A stretch of DNA of 24,071 bases from Paulinella micropora (GCA_009731375.1 BJOX01000001.1:57902-81972); one strand, 5' to 3'; shown: positions 10,106-18,080, numbered from the stretch's first letter. The notes: a model not told the origin generated them from the sequence alone. A program made the numbers and translations.

Positions 10106-10261
10106 ACACACAGTGGAACCCGGCGGGTGAACCTTACACTCACAATTCGTCTCTCAAGTGTTATTAAATATTCAGATAACTTTTTTTCATTTAAATTATA
10201 AACTGTTAATCATCAGAGGAATCAAACCTTGCTTCAGAAAAGACGCTTAATGTAATTTATG
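10106..10261. other. unassigned AT-rich sequence
   Basis: No gene or RNA was recognised. It begins with a GC-rich CCCGGCGGGTG patch near 10118 and is AT-rich afterwards. Confidence 0.4.
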
Positions 10262-10325
10262 ACTAGTTTGGTAGTTTGGTTTGGCAGGACACAACTATTT
10301 TAAAATGATATCGCCTCAAGACGTC
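10262..10325 (+). repeat. dispersed repeat fragment, copy 2
   Basis: Carries GTTTGGTAGTTTGGT, CACAACTATTTTAAAATGA and TATCGCCTCA, the same blocks as the minus strand of 1277-1345. It again runs straight into an (ACAT)n array. Confidence 0.7.
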
Positions 10326-10329
10326 GCCT

Positions 10330-11747
10330 CATACATACATACATACATGCATGCATGCATGGATACATACATATATATATATATATATACATACATACAT
10401 ACATACATATATACATATATACATATTTACATGCATACATGCATACATACATACGTGAATGCATACATGCATACATGCATACTTGCGTACATACATACAT
10501 ACATACATACATACATACATACATACATGCATACACGCATACATGCATGCATGCATGCATACATACATACATACATACATACATTATACAATACATACAT
10601 ACATACATACATACATACGTACATACGTACATACATGAATGCATGCATACATACATACATACATGCATGCATGCATGGATACATACATACATACATGCAT
10701 ACATACATACATGCATACATGCATACATGCATGCATACTTACATACATACTTACATACATATGTATGTATGTATGTATATATGTATGTATGTATATATGT
10801 ATGTATGTATATATGTATGTATGTATATATGTATGTATGTATGTATCCATGCATGCATACATGTATGTATGTATGCATGCATGAATGTATGTATGTATGT
10901 ATGTATGCATGTGTGCATGTATATGTATGTATGTACGTATGTACGCATGTATGTATGTATCTATGTATGCATGTAGGTATGCATGTAGGTATGCATGTAT
11001 GTATGCATGTATGTATGTATGTATGTATGTATGTTTTTATATATGCATGGTATGTATGTATGTATGTATGCATGTATGCATGTATGTATGTATGTACGTA
11101 TGTATCCATGCTTGCATGCATGTATGTATGTATGTATACATACATACATACATACATGCATGCATGCATGCATACATGCATACATGCGTACATACATACA
11201 TACATGCATACATGCATACATGCATACATGCATGCATACATACATACATACATACATACATGCATTATACAATACATACATACATGCATACGTACATACA
11301 TACGTACATACATACATACATACATACGTACATACATACATACATACATACATACGTACGTACATACGTACATACATGCATGCGTGTACATACATACATA
11401 CATACATACATACATACAGACATGCATGCATGCATGCATGGATACATACATACATACATACATACATACACACATACATACATATATACATACATACATA
11501 TATGCATGCATACATACATACATACATACATACATACTTAGATGCATACATACATACAGACAGACAGACAGACATACAGACATAGAGGCAGGCAGGCAGC
11601 AGACAGACAGACAGACAGATAGGCAGATAGGCAGACAGACAGGCAGACAGGCAGACAGATAGACAGACAAACATACACAGACACACACACACACACACAC
11701 ACACATGGTACACACACATACACACATACATACACACATACATACAT
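10330..11747. repeat. strand-switching (ACAT)n / (ATGT)n arrays with nested duplications
   Basis: The array reads ACAT at 10330-10763, ATGT at 10764-11137 and ACAT again at 11138-11747. The marker GCATGCATGGATACATAC appears in + orientation near 10350, 10670 and 11430, and as its complement near 10846 and 11102. A second marker, CATTATACAATACATAC, occurs near 10581 and 11262. The order and spacing imply segmental duplication and inversion within the array. Each switch point is a palindrome, so long hairpins are possible. Confidence 0.9.
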
Positions 11748-12330
11748 ATGTATGTATGTATGTATGTCTATCTGTCTGTCTGTCTGTATGTCTGTCTGTA
11801 TGTCTGTCTGTATGTCTGTCTGTCTGTAAAGAGTGTCTGCCTGTCTGTCTGCCTGTCTGTCTGTCTGTCTGCCTATCTGTCTGTCGGTCTGTCTGTCTTG
11901 CCTGCCTCTATGTCTGTATGTCTGTATGTATGTGTATGTATGTATGTATGTATGTATGTGTGTGTCTGTGTGCCTGTATCTGTCTGCCTGTCTATCTGTC
12001 TGTCTGTCTGCCTGCCTGCCTGCCTCTATGTCTGTATGTATGTATGTACATATGTATGTCTGTATGTATGTATGTATGTATGTATGTATGTCTGTATGTA
12101 TGTATGTATGTATGTATGTATGTGTGTATGCCTGCCTGACTGTCTGCCTGTCTGTCTGTCTGTCTGTCTGCCTGCCTGTCTGCCTCTGTCTGTCTGCCTG
12201 TCTGTACATACATACATACCGACATACATACATGCATGCATGCATACATACATACATACATGCATACATACATACATACATACATACATGCATACATACA
12301 TACATACATACATACATACTTACATAGAGA
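11748..12330. repeat. (ATGT)n / (CTGT)n / (CTGC) arrays then (ACAT)n
   Basis: ATGT and CTGT arrays with CTGC variants run to about 12205, then switch to ACAT to 12326. The facing 11560-11690 block is (CAGA)n/(CAGG)n, the complement of the CTGT/CCTG block, so the inverted symmetry extends beyond the central ACAT/ATGT junction at 11747. Confidence 0.93.
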
Positions 12331-12373
12331 GAGAGAGAAAGAGAGAGAGAGAAGAGAGACAGAGTTCTGTTTG

Positions 12374-12446
<73 letters not shown>

Positions 12447-12500
12447 CTGTCTGTGTGTGTGTGTGTGTGCGTCTGTCTGTCTGTCTGTGTGTGTTTATGA
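12322..12500. repeat. (GA)n followed by (GT)n microsatellite
   Basis: GA repeat at 12325-12364 is followed by a long GT repeat at 12371-12496 with a few GC and CT interruptions. Confidence 0.95.
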
Positions 12501-12745
12501 ATGTGGATGTATTTATTGTGTTTGTTTAAGTTGTTTATGTGTGTATGGTGGAGAGAGGAAGGAATTCGGGAGAGAAGGACGGAAGGGATTCGAAAAACAT
12601 AATATTTTTTTTTGCAATATGAAAAATTGTACAGACCATGTAACAATAGTAAATAGGTTGTTTTTTTTTCTTACTTTTTTTTGGTTTTTTGTTTGTTTGT
12701 TTTTGTTTTTGTTTTTTTTTTTTTTTTTTTTTTTTGCAAAAGTAC
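12501..12745. other. T-rich non-coding sequence, probably intronic for the next exon
   Basis: Contains (TG)-rich and GGA-rich patches and a T tract at about 12661-12735 broken by single G. On the minus strand the tract is a long A-rich run that starts about 10 bases after the candidate 5' splice site at 12745, so it would be the start of an intron. A poly(A) tail of an old retrocopy is the alternative. Confidence 0.4.
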
Positions 12746-12949
12746 CTGTTCGGTGATCCACGTGCCTAGGTTGTTCAATGCCACTGGGTCGCTAGGGATT
12801 TTGCGCAGTTTGGTTACGCGCAGAACACGAAAAAGACGCGCTAAACACTTGAGTACTTCTTGCTTGATGCCCAGACCATCATAAATCCAAGGGCCGCAAA
12901 AACGAATAAAAAACGAAGCGTCCGCTACCTTGGCCTTGCCAAATGTTCC
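12746..12949 (-). CDS. candidate exon, unknown protein
   Basis: One minus frame is open for 68 codons from the gap edge at 12949 to a good 5' splice site ACAG|GTACTT (donor at 12745). It begins GTFGKAKVADASFFIRFCGP and ends LNNLGTWITEQ, with a basic helical-looking stretch LARLFRVLRVTKLRKIP between. The composition is far from the local repeats, so coding is likely. An internal 3' splice site after GGCATCAAG (about 12866) is also possible and would shorten the exon. I do not recognise the family. It is not the missing last exon of GCH1. Confidence 0.5.
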
Positions 12950-13285
12950 NNNNNNNNNNNNNNNNNNNNNNNNNNNNNNNNNNNNNNNNNNNNNNNNNNN
13001 NNNNNNNNNNNNNNNNNNNNNNNNNNNNNNNNNNNNNNNNNNNNNNNNNNNNNNNNNNNNNNNNNNNNNNNNNNNNNNNNNNNNNNNNNNNNNNNNNNNN
13101 NNNNNNNNNNNNNNNNNNNNNNNNNNNNNNNNNNNNNNNNNNNNNNNNNNNNNNNNNNNNNNNNNNNNNNNNNNNNNNNNNNNNNNNNNNNNNNNNNNNN
13201 NNNNNNNNNNNNNNNNNNNNNNNNNNNNNNNNNNNNNNNNNNNNNNNNNNNNNNNNNNNNNNCCCCCCCCCCCCCCCCCCCCCCC
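12950..13285. other. assembly gap followed by C homopolymer
   Basis: 313 N (12950-13262) followed by about 23 C. The missing 3' exon of GCH1 or exons of the 12746-12949 gene could lie here. Confidence 0.97.
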
Positions 13286-13286
13286 T

Positions 13287-13427
13287 TTTTATCGTCCTGA
13301 ATTTTGCCATAGTTTGCCATTATTGATAAATGCGGCCAATTATAATGAAAATCGTGCTATCACTGCTTGGTTGAAATATGTTAAAGTGGCGTCTATCTAT
13401 CCGTCTCGTTGTGTTGTTAAGCAGTAG
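13287..13427 (+). CDS. candidate terminal exon fragment, unknown protein
   Basis: After the C run one plus frame reads FYRPEFCHSLPLLINAANYN and ends YPSRCVVKQ-TAG. Codons are T-ending and non-repetitive, which fits a short coding end. AT-rich sequence with an AATAAA near 13568 follows. The protein is unrecognised and the 5' part is lost in the gap. Confidence 0.35.
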   Translation, partial: FYRPEFCHSLPLLINAANYNENRAITAWLKYVKVASIYPSRCVVKQ

Positions 13428-13606
13428 CCCTTATTTATTCAAAATCTCTCTTAGTATGTGTAGTTTAAACAAAAAGGATTAAAATAACCATATAAACATA
13501 TCGCAATATACAAAGTCTGTCGTATTAACAGATAACAACATTATCCCCCTGTTTTTACAAATACTGAAATAAAAATTAATTATTTACATTTATAAAAATA
13601 ATATTA
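13428..13606. other. AT-rich intergenic-type sequence
   Basis: No gene is visible. It contains AAATAAAAATTAA near 13568, which could be a polyadenylation signal for the preceding plus-strand fragment. Confidence 0.4.
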
Positions 13607-13608
13607 CA

Positions 13609-13618
13609 TATATAAAAG
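13609..13618 (+). promoter_or_regulatory. candidate TATA box
   Basis: TATATAAAAG lies about 52 bases before an ATG (13670) that opens a short candidate first exon. The spacing fits a core promoter with a short A-rich leader. AT-richness of the region makes chance occurrence quite possible. Confidence 0.3.
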
Positions 13619-13669
13619 ATACCAAGCAAAAAAATCAGAAGCAGACAAAGAAAACAAAACCAAAATAGT

Positions 13670-13751
13670 ATGGATGACACGATGTCTTTATTTATACAAG
13701 CTGATACAGAAATGAAAGAAGAATACAACAAGCATTTTCCAGAAGCGAAAC
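13670..13751 (+). CDS. candidate first exon, unknown protein
   Basis: The ATG follows an A-rich leader (ACAAAACCAAAATAGT). The frame reads MDDTMSLFIQADTEMKEEYN, then KHFPEAK, and stops being non-repetitive exactly at C|GTATGT, a usable 5' splice site. Everything downstream to about 14400 is ATGT/ACAT repeat and would be intron. The partner exon was not found. The protein is unknown; acidic-polar composition suggests a soluble N-terminus. Confidence 0.4.
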
Positions 13752-14415
13752 GTATGTATGTATGTATGTATGTATGTATGTATGTATGTATGTTATATGT
13801 TGTATGTATGTATGTATGTATGTATGTACGTATGTCTGTATGTATGTTTATGTATGTATGTATGTATGTACATACATATGTATGCATGTATGTATGTATG
13901 TATGTATATATGTATGTATGTATGTATGTATGTGTGTATATGTATGTATGTATGTATGCATGTATGTGTGTGTGTGTCTGTGTGTGTATGTATGTATGTA
14001 TGTGTGTATGTATGCATGTGTGTATGTATGTATGTATGTATGTATGTATCTTTCAAAACTATTTTTAATGTATGTATGTATGTATGTATGTATGTATGTA
14101 TGTATATATGTATGTATGTATGTACATATGTATGTACATATGTACATACATATGCATACATACATACATACATATGTGCATACATATATGTACATATGTT
14201 ACATACATACATACATACATACATTATGTATGTATGTATGTATGTGTATGTATGTATGTATGTATGTATGTATTTATGTATGTGTGTATGTATGTGTGTA
14301 GTATGCATACATACATACATACATACATACATACATCATACATACATACAAACATACATATATACATACATACATACATACATACATGCATGCATACATG
14401 CATACACATACATGC
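13752..14415. repeat. (ATGT)n then (ACAT)n arrays with several strand switches
   Basis: ATGT array to 14140, broken at 14048-14070 by CTTTCAAAACTATTTTTA. Then ACAT (14145-14224), ATGT (14225-14305) and ACAT (14306-14415) with palindromic junctions. Confidence 0.95.
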
Positions 14416-14600
14416 ATACATGCATGCATGCATGCATGCAATGCAATGCAATGCAATGCAAATGCAATTGAATGCAAATGCAATACAATCCAATGCAATG
14501 CAATCCAATGCAATGCAATGCAATCCAATTCAATTCAATGCAATGCAATTAAATGCACTGCACTGCAATGCAACGCAACTCAACGCAATGCAACGCAGAC
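14416..14600. repeat. (AATGC)n pentanucleotide array
   Basis: CAATG pentamers with CAATC, CAATT, CAACG and CACTG variants. It grows out of the preceding ATGC-type units. It is related in form to the CAATA array at 22508-23010. Confidence 0.93.
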
Positions 14601-14650
14601 TTGGATAATGTTCGATTTGATTTAGCTGTAGGTCTAGATACATACATAGT

Positions 14651-14700
14651 AGCTTTTGCCGTGGTTGCGCAAATTTTTTGCACTCCAAGCATGACCACGC
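14651..14700 (-). repeat. decayed copy of the 3' end of GCH1 exon 7
   Basis: Minus strand reads VVMLGVQKICATT followed by GCAAAAG in place of the donor GTACAG. It lies 109 bp downstream of the true exon end and shares the exon end plus the first intron bases. Confidence 0.85.
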
Positions 14701-14768
14701 TCAGATAAAGATATCGCTATATACTTAGGTCGAGATATATATAGGTTTAGTTATAGATGTAGCTGTAC

Positions 14769-14857
14769 CGTGGTTGCGCCTGGTTTCTGCACGCCTCGCA
14801 TGACCATGCACATGTGCGACGCTTCGATCACCACACACACGCCGCGAGGCTCAAGAA
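14769..14857 (-). CDS. GCH1: GCH1 exon 7 of those found (second zinc ligand)
   Basis: Thirty codons with the split Val: [20 protein letters not shown] then [10 protein letters not shown]. The Cys of SHMCMVMRG is the third zinc ligand and the Arg contacts phosphate in the family. Splice sites are CTGATAG|TTC and ACCACG|GTACAG. Ends in phase 0. Confidence 0.94.
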
Positions 14858-15093
14858 CTATCAGCAACAACATAACACACTCATCAGCTTATATGCTTGC
14901 ATCATCATGTACATGTGCGAAGCTTCAATCACCAAGCACACCCCGCGTGGCTCCAGCACTGGCAACAACAACATACACACTCAATCAGCTTATATACTTG
15001 CATCACCATGCACATGTGCGATGCCTCGATCACTAGCACACGCAGCGAGGCTCAGGCAACCAGAGCAACCACAGAAAACATATATATATATAC

Positions 15094-15128
<35 letters not shown>

Positions 15129-16543
15129 TGTATATATTTGTATGTATGTACATAAACATAACACAAAAGCAAAAAAAAAAAACACATACATACACGCATA
15201 ATTACACATAGATACGCATACATACATATTGACCTTTGTTGACCCCCTCGGCTATGTGTGATTATGCGTGTATGCATGTGATATTTTTTGCTTTTCTGTT
15301 ATGTTTATAGTTTTATAGACATACATAGATACGCATACATACATATCGACCTTTGTTAACAGCCTCGGCTATGTTGCGACCCAGTCTTTCCTGTACTTGC
15401 AGCCTACGACAAGACACAGATAGAAAGATCGATCAAGACAGAGATAGATAGTAGTAGGTAAAATATTTTATGGATTGGATCGACAGATAAAAAAGACAGA
15501 TGGATTCTTAGACAAATTGTTTGCCTGATCGGGATATACACATACATACATTCAAGCATGCATGCACACATAAATTACACACATGCATACACACATTTTA
15601 TCGGTCACCTCTATACAAACTGTGGTCAGGTTACCGATACAACTAAATATGCGGCACGCCAAATTTGACGGGTTTTGCGGGCTCGCCGGCCCGGCTCGCC
15701 GCAAAACACGTCAAATTTGTTGCTAGCCGCATAATATACTAACGTGCCTGTACCTGCGTGAATACATTTCCACAATGCGTGCCAGCTTGCTCAGCCCCAC
15801 AACACGACCAGCGGGAATATAACCTACGCAATTACACGCATACATTTAGATATATATAGATAGACATGTAGGTAAATATAAGCCCAACCACACCTTCAGC
15901 GGGAATATACCCTACGTAAATACATACACACATTTAGATAATATAGATAGACATGTAGGTAAATATCAGCCCAACCACACCTTCAGCGGGAATATACCCT
16001 ACGTAAATACATACATACATTTAGATATATATAGATAGACATGTATGTAAATATAAGCCCAACCACACCTTCAGCGGGAATATACCCTACGTAAGTACGT
16101 GCATACATTTAGATACATATAGATAGACATGTAGGTAAATATCAGCCCAACCACCCGCCCAGCGGGAATATATCCTACGTAAGTACATACATACATTTAA
16201 ATATATAGATAGCTATGTAGGTAAATATGTCAACTCGTGCCAATGTGCTCAAACAAACCCTATTTACATAAATATACTTCATACATAGATACATAGATAC
16301 ATACATACATACATACATAAACTTAGATAGATAGGTATGTAGGTAAATATGTGTGGTCTATCAGCTGTGAGTAGGCAGGTAGGTAGGTAGGAAGGTAGGT
16401 AGGTAGGAAGGTAGGTAGGTAGAAAGATACGTAAGTATAAAGAGTGATAGATACCAACGTGGCATTTGCCCATGAAAGGCACAAGGTGATGTTCGCACAA
16501 CGAAGAGAACTCAATGTCTTTCACAATCACCTACGTAAATACA

Positions 16544-16574
<31 letters not shown>

Positions 16575-16589
16575 CACACATACAGAGAA

Positions 16590-16654
<65 letters not shown>

Positions 16655-17129
16655 TGTGTGTGTGTGTATGTGTGTCACACACCATGTCTTCCACATCTTC
16701 AGTGAAGATTGCATCATTGACTATCTCCTTCAGAGAAGTGTCGTACCCTATCAGAATACAGACATACATATTCACATCCGATACTCAAATAAACCTTTGG
16801 TGGAGAGGGATATGACCCTACCTACCTACCTACCTACCACCTACCTACCTGCCTGCCTACCTACCTACCTACCCCTACCCCTACCTTTCGGTATTCGATG
16901 TATAGATGTACAATAAATAATGTTCATCATGTTTGTGGTGTGACATGGGCAAATAAACAAAGGGTATTACAAAGTATCATCAAATAAACAAAGGGCACAT
17001 ATTAGACAGTATTATCTTTCCTTGAGTTAGTCTATATGAGCTGCAGAAGGTAAGAAAGGGGAATATCTAGCTAGGGTTAGTATAGAATATTTTTAGAACG
17101 GTGAGTGTGTGTGTGTGTGTATGTGAGAA

Positions 17130-17175
<46 letters not shown>

Positions 17176-17589
17176 GAGTGTGTGTGCGTATGTGTGTGTG
17201 TGTGTGGTGTTATGTGTATGCATGTATGTATGTATGTGTGTGTGTGTGTCTTAACCTTTGGTGAGGAAGGCAATAGCCTTGGCCGCACGCATAGGTGTCT
17301 TCAACAAGCCTATAAACAGGTTAATGTATGTATGTATGTCTCTCTCTCTCTCTCTCTCTCGTGAGGGATCTTCACCTCTCTCTCTCTTTCCCGTGAGGGG
17401 TCTTCGCCGATCTCTGTCAGGATGGTCTTGTATGTTCCCCCCTCTTCTCTCTCTCTCTCTACCTTCCCGTGAGGTATCTTTGCCGATCTCTGTCAGGATG
17501 GTCTTATATGTCCTCTCTCTCTCTCTCTACCTTCCCGTGAGGGATCTTCGCCGATCTCTGTCAGGATGGTCGTATACGCTGCAGCCAAC
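14769..17589 (-). CDS. GCH1: GTP cyclohydrolase I (seven exons, partial)
   Basis: GTP cyclohydrolase I converts GTP to 7,8-dihydroneopterin triphosphate, the first step of tetrahydrobiopterin (and folate) synthesis. It works as a homodecamer, normally in the cytosol. Seven minus-strand exons join with consistent phases into about 155 residues: 17589-17531, 17309-17256, 16747-16683, 16530-16455, 15823-15754, 15403-15351 and 14857-14769. Diagnostic motifs in order are [42 protein letters not shown] (first zinc Cys and His, catalytic His), [18 protein letters not shown] and [14 protein letters not shown] (second zinc Cys, substrate Arg). The variable N-terminus and the last exon (about 35 residues, usually with LGxFR) are missing and may lie in gaps or outside the window. 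Every intron is rich in simple repeats and several carry decayed copies of exon edges. Nothing seen in the seven exons would inactivate the enzyme. Confidence 0.93.
14899..15055 (-). repeat. two decayed copies of the 5' part of GCH1 exon 7
   Basis: The marker ACATGTGCGA occurs at 14810 (true), 14911 and 15012, a 101-bp period. The nearer copy (14899-14958) reads [20 protein letters not shown] after a retained TGCCAG. The farther copy (15000-15055) has lost the frame within GTGTGCTAGTGATC. Both stop short of the exon's end. Confidence 0.9.
15063..15227. other. GCH1 intron 6 simple sequence
   Basis: (AT)n, (ATGT)n and an A run with (ACAT)-type sequence at 15180-15230. No additional exon was found. 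Confidence 0.6.
15228..15262 (-). repeat. decayed copy of the 3' end of GCH1 exon 6
   Basis: Minus strand reads IAEGVNKG followed by the same TCAATATGTATG-type intron start as the true exon, 120 bp downstream of it. The GT is kept. TTTTTGCTTTTCTG sequence separates the two. Confidence 0.85.
15351..15403 (-). CDS. GCH1: GCH1 exon 6 of those found
   Basis: Reads (R)[17 protein letters not shown] plus a split codon, matching the family's RLQVQERL signature with its substrate-contacting Gln-Glu. Splice sites are GTCGTAG|GCT and AAAG|GTCGAT; the latter is a weak donor. Confidence 0.92.
15599..15639. repeat. short inverted repeat in GCH1 intron 5
   Basis: TATCGGTCACC (15599-15609) and GGTTACCGATA (15629-15639) are reverse complements with one mismatch and a 19-base loop. 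It lies immediately beside a larger hairpin. Confidence 0.6.
15649..15732. repeat. GC-rich hairpin in GCH1 intron 5
   Basis: Arms at 15649-15680 and 15699-15732 are near-perfect reverse complements, with outer ends ATGCGGC and GCCGCAT and inner AAATTTGACGGGTTTTGCGG. The 18-base centre CTCGCCGGCCCGGCTCG is itself partly palindromic. It is GC-rich within AT-rich intron sequence. It may be a small inverted-repeat element or an RNA-level hairpin just after exon 5. Confidence 0.75.
15754..15823 (-). CDS. GCH1: GCH1 exon 5 of those found
   Basis: Reads [20 protein letters not shown] then SR. The Ser-Lys of GLSK contacts the triphosphate in characterised enzymes. Splice sites are TTGCGTAG|GTT and CGCAG|GTACAG. 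Confidence 0.94.
15841..16200 (-). repeat. 88-bp tandem array copying the 3' splice site and start of GCH1 exon 5
   Basis: The marker GCGGGAATAT falls at 15811 (true exon), 15899, 15986, 16074 and 16162, a period of 87-88 bp. Each extra unit carries TTACGTAG| then an exon-like start reading [10 protein letters not shown] in three copies, but the rest of the exon and its 5' splice site are absent. A sixth, poorly preserved unit at about 16224-16262 retains the middle of the exon (CGTGCCAATGTGCTCA on the plus strand). All copies lie upstream of the true exon. Confidence 0.9.
16201..16454. repeat. GCH1 intron 4 simple repeats including (GTAG)n
   Basis: GATA, ACAT and a GTAGGTAGGAAG tract at 16370-16432. 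Contains the poorly preserved sixth unit of the exon 5 array. No exon seen. Confidence 0.8.
16455..16530 (-). CDS. GCH1: GCH1 exon 4 of those found (zinc/catalytic motif)
   Basis: Reads [20 protein letters not shown] and GKCHV plus a split Gly. The Cys and second His of CEHH are zinc ligands in the family and the first His is catalytic. Splice sites are TTACGTAG|GTG and GTTG|GTATCT. Confidence 0.95.
16541..16680. repeat. (ACAT)n, (GA)n and (GT)n in GCH1 intron 3
   Basis: Three adjoining microsatellites fill nearly the whole 152-bp intron between exons 3 and 4. On the transcribed minus strand the (GA)n block is a long pyrimidine (CT)n tract. Confidence 0.95.
16683..16747 (-). CDS. GCH1: GCH1 exon 3 of those found
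   Basis: Reads (G)[20 protein letters not shown] and M, with CTGATAG before it and ATG|GTGTGT after it. The 5' end of the following intron is (GT)n and then (CT)n on the minus strand. Confidence 0.93.
16748..17255. other. GCH1 intron 2
   Basis: Contains (CTAC)n at 16818-16880, a direct repeat CAAATAAACAAAGGG at 16950-16964 and 16981-16995, (GT)n at 17103-17122 and 17181-17206, and (TA)n at 17136-17170. No exon or RNA gene was seen. Confidence 0.75.
17256..17309 (-). CDS. GCH1: GCH1 exon 2 of those found
   Basis: Reads (G)[17 protein letters not shown](G), with TTTATAG before it and G|GTTAAG after it. 54 bases; phase 1 in and phase 1 out. No duplicated edges seen. Confidence 0.92.
17361..17512 (-). 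repeat. three decayed copies of the 3' half of GCH1 exon 1
   Basis: Copies lie at about 17463-17510, 17388-17434 and, very short, 17361-17375, spaced about 70-75 bp, downstream of the intact exon. The first two read [14 protein letters not shown] and [13 protein letters not shown]. The first keeps G|GTAGAG; the second has lost the GT. They lack the start of the exon and its 3' splice site. (CT)n separates them. Confidence 0.85.
17531..17589 (-). CDS. GCH1: GCH1 exon 1 of those found
   Basis: Reads [19 protein letters not shown] plus a split Gly codon, the start of the conserved core. The 3' splice site is ACATAG|GTTGGC and the 5' splice site is GGGAAG|GTAGAG. The upstream exon, with the variable N-terminus, was not found before the (AAT)n arrays and minisatellite. 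Confidence 0.9.
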
Positions 17590-17595
17590 CTATGT

Positions 17596-17645
17596 ATGTA
17601 TATATATGTATATATATATATATGTATATATATATAATAATAATA

Positions 17646-17689
<44 letters not shown>

Positions 17690-17715
17690 TAATAATAAAA
17701 ATGATAATAATAATG

Positions 17716-17758
<43 letters not shown>

Positions 17759-17855
17759 TGATAATGATAATGATAATAATAATAATTATTATTATTATTA
17801 TCATTATTATTATTATTAATATTATTATTAATATTATTATTATTATTATTATTAT
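17596..17855. repeat. (AT)n and (AAT)n switching to (ATT)n
   Basis: (TA)n-rich to 17635, then AAT units to 17785, then ATT units to 17855. The switch at 17786 makes a potential hairpin with roughly 70-bp arms. Frames reading poly-Asn or poly-Ile here are not genes. Confidence 0.95.
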
Positions 17856-17914
17856 GGAGGGGTGCACAGTATGGCACCCCACGGGAAGAGGAGGTGGTTG
17901 GGCCTCTTCCCACT
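17856..17914. other. unique sequence upstream of the GCH1 exons
   Basis: Non-repetitive GC-richer patch. The minus frame reads GRGPTTSSSRGVPY and could be part of an N-terminal GCH1 exon or leader, but no splice site supports this. Confidence 0.25.
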
Positions 17915-18080
17915 GGTTTCGAGGCTATGTCGTTGTGTTGGCTATTTTGTTGTGTTGGTTCCGAGGCTATGTTGTTGTGTTGGTTCCGAGGCTCTGTTGT
18001 TGTGTGGGTTCCGAGGCTATGTCGATGTGGGTTCCGAGGCTATGTTGTTGTGTTGGTTCCGAGGCCATGTCGTTGTGTTG
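17915..18080. repeat. 25-bp minisatellite, about six copies
   Basis: Unit GGTTCCGAGGCTATGTTGTT plus GTGTT starts at 17915, 17957, 17982, 18007, 18030 and 18055, with a shortened unit at 17940 and a 23-base unit at 18007. Copies differ by single substitutions. The array ends 28 bases before a large gap. Confidence 0.9.

Noticed and set aside
13287-13427. Missing last exon of GCH1
   Set aside because: The open frame is on the opposite strand, and neither strand shows the expected LGxFR or DPKTR-type motif.
15841-16200. CRISPR-like regularly spaced repeats (88-bp period)
   Set aside because: The units are contiguous tandem repeats with no variable spacers, in a eukaryotic intron, and each unit matches the border of exon 5.
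17590-17913. Poly-Asn, poly-Ile and poly-Tyr frames in the AAT region
   Set aside because: By-products of (AAT)n/(ATT)n. The GCH1 exon embedded in one of them is explained separately by splice sites and homology.
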